Assembly: GCA_029263615.1 (NCBI GenBank)
Contig: JAJUFT010000018.1
Location: 1 to 38,637, forward strand
Direction: 5' to 3'
Origin: Alcaligenaceae bacterium
GTDB taxonomy: Bacteria; Pseudomonadota; Gammaproteobacteria; Burkholderiales; Burkholderiaceae_B
DNA length: 38,637 nt
Positions 1 to 10,565 of the stretch are shown one piece after another. A model generated the notes under the pieces. The model made no database searches. It had not been told where the DNA came from and saw nothing but the letters and a program-made list of their open reading frames with translations. Within the stretch, counting starts at the first letter, position 1. Each line of letters starts with the position of its first letter. A program made the translations under genes and the position numbers.

Positions 1-1302
1 GTGGTTGAAAAATTGTCCGGCCTTGAGCGCCGTGTTGATCTGGTCGTTTCGCTTGACGACGTCGAGAAGGAAGTGCAGGCCCAGTTAAAACGCGTCGCAC
101 GTAGCGCCAAGGTGCAAGGCTTTCGCCCTGGTAAGGCTCCCTTGTCGATCATCGAGCGTACCCACGGTCCTGGTATCCGTTACGACGTGATCAACGAAGA
201 AGTGGGTCGCACCCTTGATAAAGTTCTGAGCGAGACCGAGTTGCGGGTGGCAGGGACCCCGAAGCTTGAGCCCAAGACGGAAGGCGTGGAAGAAGGCAAG
301 CTGGCGTTTTCAGCCACCTTCGAAGTCTACCCGGACGTCGAGGTGCCCGATCTCTCCACCCTGTCCGTCACGCGCAGCACCTGCGAAGTGTCCGACGCCG
401 ACATCCAGCGGACCATCGACATCCTGCGTCGTCAACGTGCCACCTATGAAGTGCGTGAAGGCCGTGCAGCCAGCGAAAATGACCGCGTCACGCTGGATTT
501 CGTCGGTCGTATTGACGGCGTGGAATTCGAAGGCGGCAAGGCAGAGAACTTCCCCTTCGTTCTGGGCCAGGGCCGCATGCTCCCCGAATTCGAAGAAGCC
601 GTGACGGGCATGAAGGCCGGTGAAGAAAAGACCTTCCCGTTGAACTTCCCGGAAGACTACGGCAGCAAGGAAGTGGCCGGCAAGACCGCCGAGTTCACCA
701 TCACCGTCCGTGAAGTGGCTGAAGCCATCCTGCCCGAAGTCGACTCTGAATTCGCCAAGCAGCTCGGCCAGCCGGAAGGCGATGTCGAGAAGCTTCTGGC
801 CGACGTTCGTGCAAACATCGAGCGTGAAGTGAAGGCCCGTGTTCAGGCCCGCACCAAGGGCAACGTCATGGACGCCCTGGCCAACGCCTGCACCTTCGAC
901 GTGCCCAAGGCCCTTGTCCGTAGCGACGCCGAAAGCCGTGTGGCCGCCGCGCGTGAAGATCTCAAGCAACGCGGTGTTCCCAATGCCGACAGCCTGCCCA
1001 TCCCGGTCGAGGCCTTCGAAGCCGAATCCGAGCGTCGCGTGCGTCTGGGCCTGCTGGTGTCCGAGCTCGTGAAGAGCGCCGATCTTCAAGCCAAGCCCGA
1101 ACAGGTTCGCGAGCGCATCGAAGAGTTCGCGCAGAACTACGAACAGCCGGCTCAGGTCGTGGCCTACTACCTGGCAGACCGTCAGCGTCGTGCCGAGATC
1201 GAAGCCGTGGTGCTGGAAGACAACGTGGTGGAACACGTGCTGTCCAACGCCAAGGTCACGGAAGAAAACGTCTCATTCGACGAAATCATGGGGACTAACT
1301 AA
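1..1302 (+). CDS. tig: Trigger factor (ribosome-associated chaperone/prolyl isomerase), 5' end probably cut
   Basis: Trigger factor binds the ribosome exit tunnel and shields nascent chains. The N-terminal ribosome-binding signature GFRPGKAP is at residues 40-47. The central FKBP-type isomerase domain (about 150-245) contains [11 protein letters not shown] and [11 protein letters not shown], and the helical chaperone region follows to the end. The 433 codons are a few short of the usual ~436, and the sequence begins at the conserved [10 protein letters not shown] block. The GTG at base 1 is therefore more likely an internal valine codon than the start, with the true ATG just outside the window. 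The stop codon overlaps the start of clpP by one base (TAATG), as expected for a tig-clpP-clpX operon. Confidence 0.95.
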   Translation: MVEKLSGLERRVDLVVSLDDVEKEVQAQLKRVARSAKVQGFRPGKAPLSIIERTHGPGIRYDVINEEVGRTLDKVLSETELRVAGTPKLEPKTEGVEEGKLAFSATFEVYPDVEVPDLSTLSVTRSTCEVSDADIQRTIDILRRQRATYEVREGRAASENDRVTLDFVGRIDGVEFEGGKAENFPFVLGQGRMLPEFEEAVTGMKAGEEKTFPLNFPEDYGSKEVAGKTAEFTITVREVAEAILPEVDSEFAKQLGQPEGDVEKLLADVRANIEREVKARVQARTKGNVMDALANACTFDVPKALVRSDAESRVAAAREDLKQRGVPNADSLPIPVEAFEAESERRVRLGLLVSELVKSADLQAKPEQVRERIEEFAQNYEQPAQVVAYYLADRQRRAEIEAVVLEDNVVEHVLSNAKVTEENVSFDEIMGTN

Positions 1303-1958
1303 TGTCGCGTTTTACCGATTTTTACGCCTCGTTGTATGGTGGGGATTCGGTAGTACCTACGGGTCTGGGCTATGTGCCCATCGTGGTTGAGCAGTCCGGG
1401 CGCGGCGAGCGTTCCTACGACATCTATTCGCGCCTGCTGCGCGAGCGGGTGATCTTCTTCGTGGGTCCGGTCAACGACCAGTCTGCGAATCTGGTGGTCG
1501 CACAGCTGCTGTTCCTCGAATCCGAGAATCCCGACAAGGATATTTCTCTCTACATCAATTCACCGGGCGGGTCGGTATACGCTGGCATGGCCATTTACGA
1601 CACCATGCAATTCGTCAAGCCGGATGTCTCCACACTCTGCACCGGCATTGCTGCCAGCATGGGGGCCTTCCTGCTGGCAGCGGGCGCCAAGGGCAAACGC
1701 TACAGTCTGCCCAATTCCCGCATTATGATTCACCAGCCTTCGGGTGGGGCTCAGGGTCAGGCGACCGACATCCAGATTCAGGCCAAGGAAATTCTCAGCC
1801 TGCGCGAACGCCTGAACGAGATTCTGGCTCGCAACACGGGTCAGCCCGTCGAGCGCATCGCCGTCGACACAGAACGTGACAATTTCATGTCTGCCGAAGA
1901 TGCGCTATCTTATGGGCTGATTGACAAGGTTCTGGTCTCACGTAATGACCAGGGCTGA
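1302..1958 (+). CDS. clpP: ATP-dependent Clp protease proteolytic subunit ClpP
   Basis: Serine peptidase that forms the tetradecameric barrel fed by ClpX or ClpA. The catalytic triad is visible: Ser119 in GIAASMGAF, His144 in IMIHQPSGG and Asp193 in DTERDNF. The length of 218 residues is typical for proteobacterial ClpP including its short propeptide. The start ATG overlaps the tig stop codon by one base, so translation is probably coupled to trigger factor. clpX follows after 132 bases, a gap holding an imperfect CCAGGC/GCCTGG stem but no T-run, so read-through into clpX is plausible. Confidence 0.97.
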   Translation: MSRFTDFYASLYGGDSVVPTGLGYVPIVVEQSGRGERSYDIYSRLLRERVIFFVGPVNDQSANLVVAQLLFLESENPDKDISLYINSPGGSVYAGMAIYDTMQFVKPDVSTLCTGIAASMGAFLLAAGAKGKRYSLPNSRIMIHQPSGGAQGQATDIQIQAKEILSLRERLNEILARNTGQPVERIAVDTERDNFMSAEDALSYGLIDKVLVSRNDQG

Positions 1959-2090
1959 TTCCCGACGCCCAGACTGATGGCCCCGATCCAGGCAGGCGTT
2001 TCTCATCGCCTGGCTTTGCGCGTGCCGCAAGGCCAGGCGCCACTTTCGCGATGCCCCGCGCGGTATCGCCCAGATTGATCTGAAATTCCT

Positions 2091-3389
2091 ATGCCCGAAA
2101 AAAAAGGTTCGAGCGACGATAAGACCTTGCATTGCTCCTTCTGCGGCAAGAATCAGCATGAGGTTCGCAAGCTTATCGCCGGGCCGTCGGTGTTCATCTG
2201 CGATGAGTGCATCGACCTTTGCAACGACATCATCCTGGAAGAATCCCAGGAGGCTGCCCGCGATGCCGTCCGCAACGAGCTGCCGACGCCAGCCGAAATC
2301 AAGGAATTCCTTGATGGTTACGTCATTGGTCAGGACAAGCCCAAGCGCACCCTGGCGGTGGCTGTCTACAACCATTACAAGCGGATTCGCTACAGCGACG
2401 TCAAGGACGACGACGTCGAGCTGAGCAAGAGCAACATTCTCCTGATCGGGCCAACGGGCTCGGGGAAGACCTTGCTGGCGCAAACGCTGGCACGCATGCT
2501 GGATGTCCCTTTCGTCATGGCGGACGCGACCACGCTGACCGAAGCGGGTTATGTGGGCGAAGACGTCGAGAACATCATCCAGAAGCTGTTGCAGAACTGC
2601 AATTACGATGTGGAAAAGGCGCAGCGCGCCATCATCTACATCGACGAGATCGACAAGATCTCCCGCAAGGCGGACAACCCCTCCATTACTCGCGACGTGT
2701 CGGGCGAAGGGGTTCAGCAGGCCTTGCTGAAACTCATTGAAGGGACGGTCGCATCGGTTCCGCCCCAAGGCGGCCGCAAGCACCCCAACCAGGATTTCGT
2801 CCAGGTCGACACCACCAACATCCTGTTCATCGTGGGCGGGGCGTTCGATGGTCTCGAGAAAGTCATCCGCGATCGCAGCGAACGCTCCGGCATCGGTTTC
2901 TCCGCCGCGGTCCGTACCAAGAGCGAGAAAGGCGTTGGTGAACTGTTCAGCGAAGTCGAACCCGAAGACCTGATCAAGTTCGGTCTCATCCCCGAACTGG
3001 TTGGTCGTCTGCCCGTGGTCGCGACTTTGCAGGAACTTGACGAGGATACGCTGGTCCGAATCCTTACAGAGCCCAGGAATGCGCTCGTCAAGCAGTTCCA
3101 GAAATTGTTTGCCATGGAGGATGTCGAACTGGAAGTGCGCCCCGACGCCGTCCGTGCCATCGCGCAACGTGCCATCAAGCGTCGGACCGGGGCACGCGGC
3201 TTGCGTTCCATCGTCGAACAGGCCTTGCTCGACACCATGTATGAACTTCCCAGCCTGGGCAAGGTCAAGAAGGTGGTGGTCGATGAAAAGGCCGTAAACG
3301 GTGAAGGCAAGCCCATTTTGATCTTTGACGAGGACTCGCAAGAGGCAGACGACGTCGAGGCAAACCGCAAGATCAGAGGTGCTGCCTGA
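2091..3389 (+). CDS. clpX: ClpX, AAA+ unfoldase subunit of ClpXP
   Basis: Substrate-recognising unfoldase that threads proteins into ClpP. The N-terminal zinc-binding domain has four cysteines (C15, C18, C37, C40). The AAA+ core shows Walker A GPTGSGKT at 120-127, the pore-loop GYVG at 153-156, Walker B IIYIDEID at 181-188, and an SGIGFSA segment matching the ClpP-docking IGF loop. At 432 residues it is full length. No clear Shine-Dalgarno precedes the ATG, but MPEKKG followed by the zinc finger is the usual ClpX N-terminus. It is followed by lon, which has its own promoter. Confidence 0.97.
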   Translation: MPEKKGSSDDKTLHCSFCGKNQHEVRKLIAGPSVFICDECIDLCNDIILEESQEAARDAVRNELPTPAEIKEFLDGYVIGQDKPKRTLAVAVYNHYKRIRYSDVKDDDVELSKSNILLIGPTGSGKTLLAQTLARMLDVPFVMADATTLTEAGYVGEDVENIIQKLLQNCNYDVEKAQRAIIYIDEIDKISRKADNPSITRDVSGEGVQQALLKLIEGTVASVPPQGGRKHPNQDFVQVDTTNILFIVGGAFDGLEKVIRDRSERSGIGFSAAVRTKSEKGVGELFSEVEPEDLIKFGLIPELVGRLPVVATLQELDEDTLVRILTEPRNALVKQFQKLFAMEDVELEVRPDAVRAIAQRAIKRRTGARGLRSIVEQALLDTMYELPSLGKVKKVVVDEKAVNGEGKPILIFDEDSQEADDVEANRKIRGAA

Positions 3390-3412
3390 CTCCAGCCAAT
3401 TTGGCACCCCGG

Positions 3413-3440
3413 CTTGAAATTCCTGCAGGTGTCGCCATGT
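3413..3440 (+). promoter_or_regulatory. Candidate sigma-32 heat-shock promoter of lon
   Basis: CTTGAAA (3413-3419) matches the sigma-32 -35 box. After 13 bases, CGCCATGT (3433-3440) resembles the CCCCAT-type -10 box. The position, 80 bases before the lon ATG, and the known heat induction of lon in proteobacteria support the call. It is read from sequence only. Confidence 0.6.
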
Positions 3441-3461
3441 ACACCGTAAGGAAATCGCTGA

Positions 3462-3485
3462 AAAGGGAGGCCCAGGCTTCCCTTT
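3462..3485 (+). terminator. Hairpin in the clpX-lon gap, possible weak terminator or attenuator
   Basis: AAAGGGAGGCC (3462-3472) pairs with GGCTTCCCTTT (3475-3485), with one G-T wobble and a minimal loop, so the inner pairs must open. There is no T-run behind it. It lies in the 5' leader of the lon transcript, downstream of the heat-shock promoter, so it may reduce read-through from clpX or affect lon mRNA. Confidence 0.35.
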
Positions 3486-3519
3486 CGCATCTCAAGCCGA
3501 AATTTTAAGGAAAGTAACT

Positions 3520-5991
3520 ATGTCTGCGAGCCAGATTCTTGCTTCGGAACCCATGGATTTGCCGCTGCTGCCTTTGCGCGATGTAGTGGTGTTTCCGCAC
3601 ATGGTGATTCCCCTGTTTGTCGGCCGCCCGCGCTCGATCAAGGCGCTGGAACTGGCCATGGAAGCTGGCAACCACATCATGCTGGTGGCGCAAAAGTCCG
3701 CCGGCAAGGATGACCCTCGCCCCGAGGACCTCTACGAGATCGGTTGCGTTGCGAGCATTCTGCAAATGCTCAAGCTGCCCGACGGAACCGTCAAGGTTCT
3801 GGTCGAAGGACTGCAACGCGCACGCATTGAAAGCGTGACGGAAGCCGAAACCCATTTCTCTGCTGTCGCCGTGCCTATGGCACCGGAAACGGGCGACAGT
3901 GCTGAAGTCGAGGCACTGCGGCGCGCGGTGATGGCCCAGTTTGAACAGTACGTCAAACTCAACAAGAAGATCCCGCAGGAGATTCTCACCTCCCTGACGG
4001 GCATCGACGACCCCGGCCGTCTGGCCGACACCATTTCTGCTCATTTGCCGCTCAAGCTCGACCAGAAGCAACGCATGCTCGAAGTCGCGGGCACTGCATC
4101 GCGTCTGGAGGGGCTGTTGTCCCAGCTTGAAGAGGAAATCGACATTCTTCAGGTCGAGAAGCGCATTCGCGGCCGAGTAAAGAAGCAGATGGAAAAAAGT
4201 CAGCGCGACTACTATCTGAATGAACAGGTCAAGGCCATTCAGAAGGAGCTTGGCGAAGGCGAAGAGGGTGCCGATATCGAAGAGCTGGAAAAGAAGATCC
4301 AGTCGGCCCACATGCCCAAGGAAGCGCGCAAGAAAGCCGAGGCCGAGCTCAAGAAGCTAAAGCTCATGTCGCCCATGTCGGCCGAAGCGACCGTCGTACG
4401 CAACTATATCGATACGCTCATCGGTCTGCCGTGGCGCAAGAAGAGTCGCGTCAATAATTCCATTGCCAACGCGCAGGAAGTGCTGGACGCAGATCACTAC
4501 GGCCTCGAGAAGGTCAAGGACCGCATTGTTGAGTATCTGGCGGTTCAGCAACGGGTCGACAAGCTCAAGGCGCCGATCCTCTGTCTGGTCGGGCCACCCG
4601 GGGTGGGCAAGACCTCGCTGGGTCAGTCGATCGCGCGTGCCACCAACCGCAAGTTTGTGCGGATGGCGCTGGGCGGGGTGCGTGACGAAGCCGAGATTCG
4701 CGGTCACCGTCGCACTTACATCGGCTCCATGCCGGGCAAGATCCTGCAGAACATGTCCAAGGTCGGTGTACGCAATCCCTTGTTCCTGCTGGACGAAATC
4801 GACAAGATGGGTGCCGACTTCCGGGGCGACCCGTCCTCGGCCCTGCTGGAGGTGCTGGATCCCGAACAGAACCACACCTTCCAGGATCACTACGTCGAGG
4901 TCGACTTCGACTTGTCCGACGTAATGTTCGTCGCCACCAGCAATACGCTGAACATTCCGCCGGCGCTGCTTGACCGGATGGAAGTGATCCGTCTGTCGGG
5001 CTACACGGAAGACGAGAAGGTGCATATCGCCTTCGACCACCTTCTGCCCAAGCTGATGAAGAACAACGGCGTCAAGGAAGGCGAACTGATCGTCGAGGAA
5101 CCGGCCGTGCGTGACATCGTCCGCTATTACACCCGGGAGGCGGGGGTGCGGGGGTTGGAGCGCGAGATCGGCAAGATCTGCCGCAAGGTGGTCAAGCGTC
5201 TGCTGCTTCAGTCTGCCGAGGCCAAAGCCGAAGGCAAGCCAGCCACGGAGACGCCGGCTGAGCCGATTCGCGTCACCACCGAGAATCTTTCCGACTTCCT
5301 GGGAGTTCGAAAGTACTCCTTTGGCGTGGCCGAGAAGGAGAACAAGGTGGGTCAGGTCACCGGCCTGGCATGGACGGAAGTCGGCGGCGATCTGCTCACG
5401 ATCGAAGTGGCAGACATGCCTGGCAAAGGCGTGGTGCTACGTACCGGCTCCATCGGCGACGTGATGAAGGAATCGGTCGAGGCAGCGCGTACCGTGGTAC
5501 GTGCACGGGCTCAGAAGTGGGGCATTGCCAATACCGCTTTCGAGAAACGTGATCTGCACGTCCACTTCCCGGAAGGGGCGACGCCCAAGGATGGTCCGTC
5601 CGCCGGCATTGCCATCACCACCGCCATGGTCTCGGCACTCACCGGCATTCCCGTGCGCGCAGATGTCGCCATGACAGGTGAAATCACGCTGCGGGGCGAA
5701 GTGCTTGCCATCGGTGGTCTCAAGGAGAAATTGCTTGCAGCGCACCGAGGTGGCATTAAGACCGTGCTGATTCCGGAGGAAAACGTGAAGGATCTCGCCG
5801 AGATTCCGGACAACGTGAAGAACCAGCTGGAAATCATCCCGGTTCGCTGGATCGACCGCGTGCTCGAGGTGGCATTGCAGCACATGCCCACACCGCTCAC
5901 CGATGAAGAAGTGGCGCGTCTGGCAGCGGAGTCGCTTGCCGCGTCGAAGAAGGTGGATGACACTGCTGGCAGCGACGTGGTGAAGCACTGA
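3520..5991 (+). CDS. lon: Lon, ATP-dependent AAA+ serine protease
   Basis: Cytoplasmic hexameric protease that degrades misfolded and regulatory proteins. The order is: N-terminal substrate domain (about 12-205), coiled coil (205-290), AAA+ module with Walker A GPPGVGKT at 358-365 and Walker [11 protein letters not shown] at 421-430, then the C-terminal protease. The Ser-Lys dyad is Ser694 (in DGPSAG) and Lys737 (in GGLKEKLLA), with the same 43-residue spacing as in E. coli Lon. AAGGA lies 7 bases before the ATG. Length (823 aa) is slightly above the usual ~800 because of a short linker near 570-585 and an extended tail. It is followed by two stem-loops. Confidence 0.97.
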   Translation: MSASQILASEPMDLPLLPLRDVVVFPHMVIPLFVGRPRSIKALELAMEAGNHIMLVAQKSAGKDDPRPEDLYEIGCVASILQMLKLPDGTVKVLVEGLQRARIESVTEAETHFSAVAVPMAPETGDSAEVEALRRAVMAQFEQYVKLNKKIPQEILTSLTGIDDPGRLADTISAHLPLKLDQKQRMLEVAGTASRLEGLLSQLEEEIDILQVEKRIRGRVKKQMEKSQRDYYLNEQVKAIQKELGEGEEGADIEELEKKIQSAHMPKEARKKAEAELKKLKLMSPMSAEATVVRNYIDTLIGLPWRKKSRVNNSIANAQEVLDADHYGLEKVKDRIVEYLAVQQRVDKLKAPILCLVGPPGVGKTSLGQSIARATNRKFVRMALGGVRDEAEIRGHRRTYIGSMPGKILQNMSKVGVRNPLFLLDEIDKMGADFRGDPSSALLEVLDPEQNHTFQDHYVEVDFDLSDVMFVATSNTLNIPPALLDRMEVIRLSGYTEDEKVHIAFDHLLPKLMKNNGVKEGELIVEEPAVRDIVRYYTREAGVRGLEREIGKICRKVVKRLLLQSAEAKAEGKPATETPAEPIRVTTENLSDFLGVRKYSFGVAEKENKVGQVTGLAWTEVGGDLLTIEVADMPGKGVVLRTGSIGDVMKESVEAARTVVRARAQKWGIANTAFEKRDLHVHFPEGATPKDGPSAGIAITTAMVSALTGIPVRADVAMTGEITLRGEVLAIGGLKEKLLAAHRGGIKTVLIPEENVKDLAEIPDNVKNQLEIIPVRWIDRVLEVALQHMPTPLTDEEVARLAAESLAASKKVDDTAGSDVVKH

Positions 5992-6003
5992 GCGGATGCA
6001 GTA

Positions 6004-6075
6004 CGGCCCTCAACATGTGAGGGCCGACTCAACCTCAAGCAAGTGGCCCCGTTCCGGATGAACCCGGATGGGGCC
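6004..6075. terminator. Two stem-loops between the convergent lon and lexA genes
   Basis: Stem 1 is CGGCCCTCA (6004-6012) with TGAGGGCCG (6018-6026), 9 bp with a 5-base loop. Stem 2 is GGCCCC (6045-6050) with GGGGCC (6070-6075), extended inward by TCCGG/CCGGA. Only ATTTCAAATTT follows, so the T-run is poor. The place between two convergent genes makes a bidirectional termination role likely. Confidence 0.55.
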
Positions 6076-6125
6076 ATTTCAAATTTGAGAACATGAAATT
6101 GGTTCTGTAGCCCGGGCCCGGAAGG

Positions 6126-6164
6126 GGGCTTCAGTTCAAGGGTGAACTGGGCTTCAGTTCAAGG
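6126..6164. repeat. 16-bp direct repeat at the 3' end of lexA
   Basis: GGGCTTCAGTTCAAGG occurs at 6126-6141 and again, identically, at 6149-6164, a 23-base period. The second copy contains the lexA stop codon and last codons, so the tail of lexA appears duplicated just outside the gene. Slippage or a small tandem duplication is the likely origin. Confidence 0.8.
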
Positions 6165-6786
6165 CCTGGGTGCGAATCAGGCCTACCGCCAGCCCTTCGA
6201 TGGAGAAGTCGTCGCCTGGCCGGACGAGAATGGGCGCGTAGTCCGGGTTTTCGGGCAGCAGCTGCACGATGCCCCCTTTCTGTTGAAGACGCTTGACCGT
6301 GACCTCGTCGCCGATGCGTGCCACGACGATTTGCCCGTTGCGGGCTTCCGGGGCTTTCTTCACTGCCAGGAGGTCGCCATCGAGAATGCCGGCGTCGCGC
6401 ATGCTGAGGCCGCGGACCCGCAGGAGGTAATCCGGCACGGGATTGAACAGTGACGGTTCGACACCGATTTCGCGTTCAATGTGCTCGGCTGCCAGAATGG
6501 GGCTGCCGGCGGCCACGCGGCCGACGATGGGCAGGAAGATGGAGGCTTTGCTTGCGGGAGAGGGGACTTCGGGTTCGACCAGGCGGATGCCCCGAGATGC
6601 CCCGGCCGTCAGCGTGATGGCTCCTTTGCGGGCAAGCGCCTTCAAGTGATCTTCCGCCGCATTCGGAGAACGAAACCCCAGTGCCTGTGCGATTTCCACG
6701 CGAGTGGGCGGAAAGCCCGTGCGATGAATTTCAGACCGGATGAGATCGAGAATTTGTTGTTGACGAGCGGTGAGTTTGACGGCCAT
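6154..6786 (-). CDS. lexA: LexA, SOS-response repressor/autoprotease
   Basis: Represses DNA-damage genes and self-cleaves when RecA filaments form. The N-terminal winged helix-turn-helix (about 1-70) carries [14 protein letters not shown] and [10 protein letters not shown]. The cleavage site is Ala93-Gly94 in VAAGSP. The catalytic Ser128 (GLSMRD) and Lys165 (EVTVKRL) are both present, so autocleavage should work. It is 210 residues long. The frame stays open far upstream, but ATG at 6786 gives the standard LexA N-terminus ([13 protein letters not shown]). No Shine-Dalgarno is seen before that ATG, and the SOS box lies only 8 bases upstream, so the mRNA leader must be very short. It is divergent from otsB. 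Confidence 0.96.
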   Translation of the reverse strand: MAVKLTARQQQILDLIRSEIHRTGFPPTRVEIAQALGFRSPNAAEDHLKALARKGAITLTAGASRGIRLVEPEVPSPASKASIFLPIVGRVAAGSPILAAEHIEREIGVEPSLFNPVPDYLLRVRGLSMRDAGILDGDLLAVKKAPEARNGQIVVARIGDEVTVKRLQQKGGIVQLLPENPDYAPILVRPGDDFSIEGLAVGLIRTQALN

Positions 6787-6794
6787 GGCAGGGG

Positions 6795-6810
6795 CTGTTT
6801 TTTTATACAG
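6795..6810 (-). promoter_or_regulatory. LexA (SOS) box of lexA
   Basis: CTGTTTTTTTATACAG is a perfect CTGT-N8-ACAG SOS operator, 8 bases before the lexA ATG. On the lexA strand it reads CTGTATAAAAAAACAG and contains TATAAA, which could serve as the -10 box. LexA would then autorepress by blocking RNA polymerase. No clear -35 is visible. Confidence 0.9.
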
Positions 6811-6938
6811 CCCAGATTTTGACGGGTTTGCGAGGGAATGGCAAGTCGCATCCCGAACACCGGGGCCGGGCTCGATAAATGCTAAGGGCTCGGTGAACGA
6901 GGTGACCTGAGCCTCAGCCGCATGCAAGGTTTGCAGAG

Positions 6939-7715
6939 ATGAAGTCCGATTGTCACATGACCCCACCCGACCTGCAGATCGTCCCGTCCCGACTGGCCCT
7001 GTTTCTGGATATTGACGGCACGTTGGCGCCCGTGACGCCTCGCCCCGAACAATCGCGCATACCCCTGACCACCCGGCGCCTTCTGGGCGAGCTTCTGAGC
7101 CACGACGTGGCGGTGGCCGCCTTGAGCGGACGCCCGCTTGCTCAGGTACGCCGCTTGCTTCATCCGCTTGGCCTGGCTGCGGGAGGATCCCATGGCGCGC
7201 AGTTCTCTTTTCGCGCCGGCCGGGTAATGAATTTGTCTCCAAGAGTGCCATCCCGGCTGATACAGACACTGGAAGCGGGAGTGTCGAACATGCCCGGCGT
7301 CTGGGTGGAGCGCAAGCCCGGAGCGGTTGCCGTGCATTGGCGGCAGGCCGTTGACCTGAGCTCCGCGGTGGACGATCTGGTGCATCAGGCATTGCGGCGT
7401 GCCCCGGGTTGGTGCGTGATGCCGGGGCGCTGCGTTCACGAGGTCAAGCTGAAGAGTCGGCACAAGGGCAGGGCGCTCCGACGGCTGATGCGCCAGCCCG
7501 AGTTTGCAGGTCGATGGCCTTTGGCCATTGGCGATGATCGAACGGATGAAGACGCGTTTGAGGCCGCCCTGGCTTTGGGGGGCGGGGCCATTCGTGTCGG
7601 CCCAGCTCGCGAAACCCTGGCCCCCTGGCAGCTTGCCGATGCCGGTGCCCTGGTGCAGTGGCTGAGACGGCAGCAGATTTTGTTGAAAGGTCGACGTCGT
7701 GTGATCGGGAAATAG
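6939..7715 (+). CDS. otsB: Trehalose-6-phosphate phosphatase
   Basis: HAD-superfamily phosphatase converting trehalose 6-phosphate to trehalose. The nucleophile motif DIDGTLAP is at 24-31 (Asp24, Asp26), a basic KLKSRHKG segment is near 170-177, and the metal-binding GDDRTDED is at 198-205. Its 258 residues fit single-domain OtsB. M7 is an alternative start; neither start has a convincing ribosome site. otsA follows immediately, so the pair makes trehalose from UDP-glucose and glucose 6-phosphate, usually as an osmotic or desiccation protectant. It is transcribed divergently from lexA; no SOS box oriented to otsB was seen beyond the shared one. Confidence 0.92.
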   Translation: MKSDCHMTPPDLQIVPSRLALFLDIDGTLAPVTPRPEQSRIPLTTRRLLGELLSHDVAVAALSGRPLAQVRRLLHPLGLAAGGSHGAQFSFRAGRVMNLSPRVPSRLIQTLEAGVSNMPGVWVERKPGAVAVHWRQAVDLSSAVDDLVHQALRRAPGWCVMPGRCVHEVKLKSRHKGRALRRLMRQPEFAGRWPLAIGDDRTDEDAFEAALALGGGAIRVGPARETLAPWQLADAGALVQWLRRQQILLKGRRRVIGK

Positions 7716-7768
7716 AGAGATTGATGAACGAACTGGTGTCGGCTACCCGGCGCCTCAAGGATGGGGAT

Positions 7769-9187
7769 ATGGAACAGCATGAACGCGTGGTGATCGTCGC
7801 AAACCGCACTCCAGCGACCAAAACGGCAGGAGGGTTGGCTTGCGGTCTGCTCGATGCCCTGAGAGAAAAGCCAAGTCTCTGGTTTGGCTGGAGCGGTGAG
7901 CTCCGGGAAGACGACAGCAATTCTGTGCAGCTGTCCAGTATCGACTCCCTGACCGTGGCGGCCATTCCGTTGGCACGCGAAGCCCACAATCGGTATTACA
8001 ACGGTTTTGCCAACGGCGTGCTCTGGCCCGCCTTTCATCATCGGTTGGATCTGATGCGGTTCTCGGAGACCGACTATACAGGCTACCTCGAAGTGAACCG
8101 GCATATGGCGGAGCAGCTTCGCCCCTTGTTGCGGCCGACCGATCTGCTATGGGTGCACGATTATCATCTGTTGCCGTTTGCCGACATGTGCCGGGCGCAG
8201 GGGCTGCAGCAGCGCATGGGATTCTTCCTGCACATTCCCTTTCCCGTCCCCAGCGTGGCGCAGGCCATCCCCCGCATCGACGAATTGCTCGATGCCATGT
8301 GCGCCTATGATTTGCTCGGCTTTCAGACGGAAGATGATCGAAGCGCATTCGTGAACCTTTGCCGTGAGCGGCGGCCGCAGAAACCCGTTCCGGAGACGGG
8401 TGTCTATCCCATCGGCGTCGACCCGCACACCCTGCGAAAGGAGGCGGAGTTGGCACCGCAGGTGAAGTTGTGGCCCAATGAGTCCATCCAGGGCATTTTG
8501 AGTGTCGACCGGCTGGACTATACGAAAGGCCTGCCCGAGCGCTTCAAGGCCTACGCCAAGCTTCTGGAAGACAGCCCCGAATTGCGGGGGAATGTGCAGC
8601 TCGTGCAAATTGCGCCGCCGTCCCGCACCGATGTGCCCGCCTATGTTGATCTGCGTCACCAGCTGACCTCTCTCACGGGTGAGATCCTGGGCCGATATGC
8701 CATGCTGGACTGGCAGCCCCTGATTTATGTGGAACAGCAGTACGATCGGGCCGCGCTCATGCCGCTTTACCGTCAGGCACGGGTCGGTCTGGTCACGCCA
8801 CTGCGAGACGGCATGAATCTGGTGGCCAAGGAATACGTGGCGGCACAAGATCCGGCAGATCCTGGCGTGCTCGTGCTTTCCCGGTTTGCCGGAGCCGCCA
8901 GTCAACTGGACGGTGCTCTGTTGGTGAACCCTCATGATCCGGGCGAAGTCGCAGAAGCCATGCGTGTGGCCCTGTCCATGCCTCGCGAAGAGCGGGTGGC
9001 GCGTCATCGTCGAATGTGGGCGGTGTTGTGCGCGTCCACCATCGAAGGTTGGCGCAATCGCTGCTTGGAGGATTTGCGCAAGGTGAAGCAAAAGGGAGCA
9101 CGTCCTTCCGTACCGTTTTCCGTCAGTGAGCTGATGCGACGCAGCCGCGAAGCACAGGACGCGGAGGTGGAAAAAGCGCATTCATGA
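7769..9187 (+). CDS. otsA: Trehalose-6-phosphate synthase
   Basis: GT20 glycosyltransferase joining UDP-glucose and glucose 6-phosphate. Visible family motifs are the N-terminal VVIVANRTP and KTAGGL loop, WFGWSGE, the HDYHLLPF active-site segment, [11 protein letters not shown] with its Arg and Lys donor-binding residues, and [15 protein letters not shown] at 7769 gives 472 residues (E. coli OtsA 474) and has AAGGA 7 bases upstream. In-frame ATGs at 7724 and 7658 would lengthen it; 7658 would overlap otsB by 58 bases. A charged tail follows the catalytic core. A strong terminator ends the otsBA operon. Confidence 0.93.
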   Translation: MEQHERVVIVANRTPATKTAGGLACGLLDALREKPSLWFGWSGELREDDSNSVQLSSIDSLTVAAIPLAREAHNRYYNGFANGVLWPAFHHRLDLMRFSETDYTGYLEVNRHMAEQLRPLLRPTDLLWVHDYHLLPFADMCRAQGLQQRMGFFLHIPFPVPSVAQAIPRIDELLDAMCAYDLLGFQTEDDRSAFVNLCRERRPQKPVPETGVYPIGVDPHTLRKEAELAPQVKLWPNESIQGILSVDRLDYTKGLPERFKAYAKLLEDSPELRGNVQLVQIAPPSRTDVPAYVDLRHQLTSLTGEILGRYAMLDWQPLIYVEQQYDRAALMPLYRQARVGLVTPLRDGMNLVAKEYVAAQDPADPGVLVLSRFAGAASQLDGALLVNPHDPGEVAEAMRVALSMPREERVARHRRMWAVLCASTIEGWRNRCLEDLRKVKQKGARPSVPFSVSELMRRSREAQDAEVEKAHS

Positions 9188-9258
9188 GCGCGGCGAGACA
9201 CCGAATCGGCGGGTGATGCGGTTGTGGGGGACGGCCCGTGAAGTGGGCGTGTTCATGA

Positions 9259-9288
9259 AAAAGGGCTTTCCGTTTGGAAAGCCCTTTT
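9259..9288. terminator. Bidirectional rho-independent terminator
   Basis: AAAAGGGCTTTCC (9259-9271) and GGAAAGCCCTTTT (9276-9288) form a perfect 13-bp stem with the loop GTTT. The A-run on one side and T-run on the other let it end both otsA (plus) and the aminotransferase gene (minus). Confidence 0.93.
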
Positions 9289-9342
9289 ACTGCCGCCTGG
9301 CCGGCTCGAAAGCCGGGCGGCGCCGCGATTGGTGCCAGAGGC

Positions 9343-10548
9343 TTACTTCTTCAGGACGGCTGCAATGGCCTTGGCCACGTAGTCGATGTTGCGGCTGTTG
9401 AGCGCTGCCACGCAGATGCGGCCGCTGGATACGGCGTAAACACCGTGCTCTTCACGCAGGGCGTCGACCTGTTCCTTGGTGAGACCGGAATAGGAGAACA
9501 TGCCGCGCTGCTTGAGGACGAAGCTGAAATCCTGCTGGATGCCGTGTTCCTGCAATTTGGCGACTAGCTGGCTGCGCATGTTGCGAATGCGTTCACGCAT
9601 GCCGGCCAGCTCTTGTGTCCAGAGCTGATACAGTTCGGGCGTGTTCAACACGCGGGCCACCACCGAACCCCCATGCGTGGGCGGGTTGGAGTAGTTGGTG
9701 CGAATGACGCGCTTGAGCTGGCTCATGACCCGCACGCCCTCGTCGGAGGAGTCGCAGATCAACGTCAGGGCGCCCACGCGTTCGCCATAGAGCGAGAACG
9801 ACTTCGAGAAGGAGGAGCTCACCAGCATGGTGATTTCCTGGTCGGCGAACATGCGCACCACGGAGGCGTCTTCTTCAATGCCGTCGCCAAAGCCTTGGTA
9901 GGCGATGTCGAGGAAGGGCACCAGCTCGCGTTCCTTGATGACGCGTGCAATTTCCTTCCATTGATCCAGGGTGGGATCCACGCCGGTCGGGTTGTGGCAG
10001 CAGGCGTGCAGCACGACGATCGTGCCGGCATCCAGCTGACTGAGGGCGCCGCGCATGCCCTCGAAATCGAGCCCGTGGGTGGCGGGGTCGTAGTAGGGGT
10101 AGGTGTCCACCTGGAAACCGGCGCGCTCGAACAGGGCGCGGTGGTTTTCCCAGCTGGGATTGCTGATGACGACCTTGGCGTTCGGGGTGAGCCACTTCAG
10201 GAAGTCGGCCCCAAGCTTGAGTGCGCCCGTGCCGCCCAGTGCCTGAGCCGTGAGAACGCGGCCCGATTCCAGCAGCGGGCTGCCTTCGCCCAGCAGCAGG
10301 CGTTGAGCCCCCTTGTTGTAGGCGCCGATGCCCTCGATGGGCAGATAGCCGCGCGGAGCTGCAGCTTCGACCAGCGCCACTTCAGCCTTGTGGACGGCCT
10401 TCAACAGGGGAATTCGACCTTCGTCGTCGTAGTACACGCCGACGCCCAGGTTCACCTTGCCCGGACGGGTGTCGGCATTGAATTGTTCGTTAAGGCCCAG
10501 GATGGGGTCGCGCGGGGCGAGTTCGACGGATTCGAATAGCGAGTTCAT
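9343..10548 (-). CDS. Aromatic/aspartate aminotransferase (class I, TyrB/AspC type)
   Basis: PLP enzyme exchanging amino groups between aspartate or aromatic amino acids and 2-oxoglutarate. The PLP lysine is Lys249 in SSSFSKSFSLYGER, with Asn186 (HNPTG), Asp214 and Tyr217 (LDIAYQGF) and Arg257 also present. RICVAALN near the C-terminus carries the substrate carboxylate-binding arginine. ATG at 10548 gives 401 residues, the usual length; an upstream TTG at 10560 is less likely. The close match to Bordetella-type TyrB proteins is from memory, so aspartate versus aromatic preference is not settled. It is divergent from uvrB. Confidence 0.92.
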   Translation of the reverse strand: MNSLFESVELAPRDPILGLNEQFNADTRPGKVNLGVGVYYDDEGRIPLLKAVHKAEVALVEAAAPRGYLPIEGIGAYNKGAQRLLLGEGSPLLESGRVLTAQALGGTGALKLGADFLKWLTPNAKVVISNPSWENHRALFERAGFQVDTYPYYDPATHGLDFEGMRGALSQLDAGTIVVLHACCHNPTGVDPTLDQWKEIARVIKERELVPFLDIAYQGFGDGIEEDASVVRMFADQEITMLVSSSFSKSFSLYGERVGALTLICDSSDEGVRVMSQLKRVIRTNYSNPPTHGGSVVARVLNTPELYQLWTQELAGMRERIRNMRSQLVAKLQEHGIQQDFSFVLKQRGMFSYSGLTKEQVDALREEHGVYAVSSGRICVAALNSRNIDYVAKAIAAVLKK

Positions 10549-10565
10549 ATCAGCGGACAATGGAA

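Noticed and set aside
3438-3508. A 23-codon frame upstream of lon starting at ATG 3437
   Set aside because: It overlaps the sigma-32 -10 region, has no ribosome site and no recognisable sequence; a leader peptide is possible but unsupported.
6787-7392. N-terminal extension of lexA giving 412 residues
   Set aside because: The added part is opposite otsB, lacks any domain, and the standard LexA N-terminus begins at 6786 directly after the SOS box.
7658-7768. Longer otsA start at 7658
   Set aside because: It would overlap otsB by 58 bases and adds residues not seen in the family; ATG 7769 has a better ribosome site and gives the usual length.
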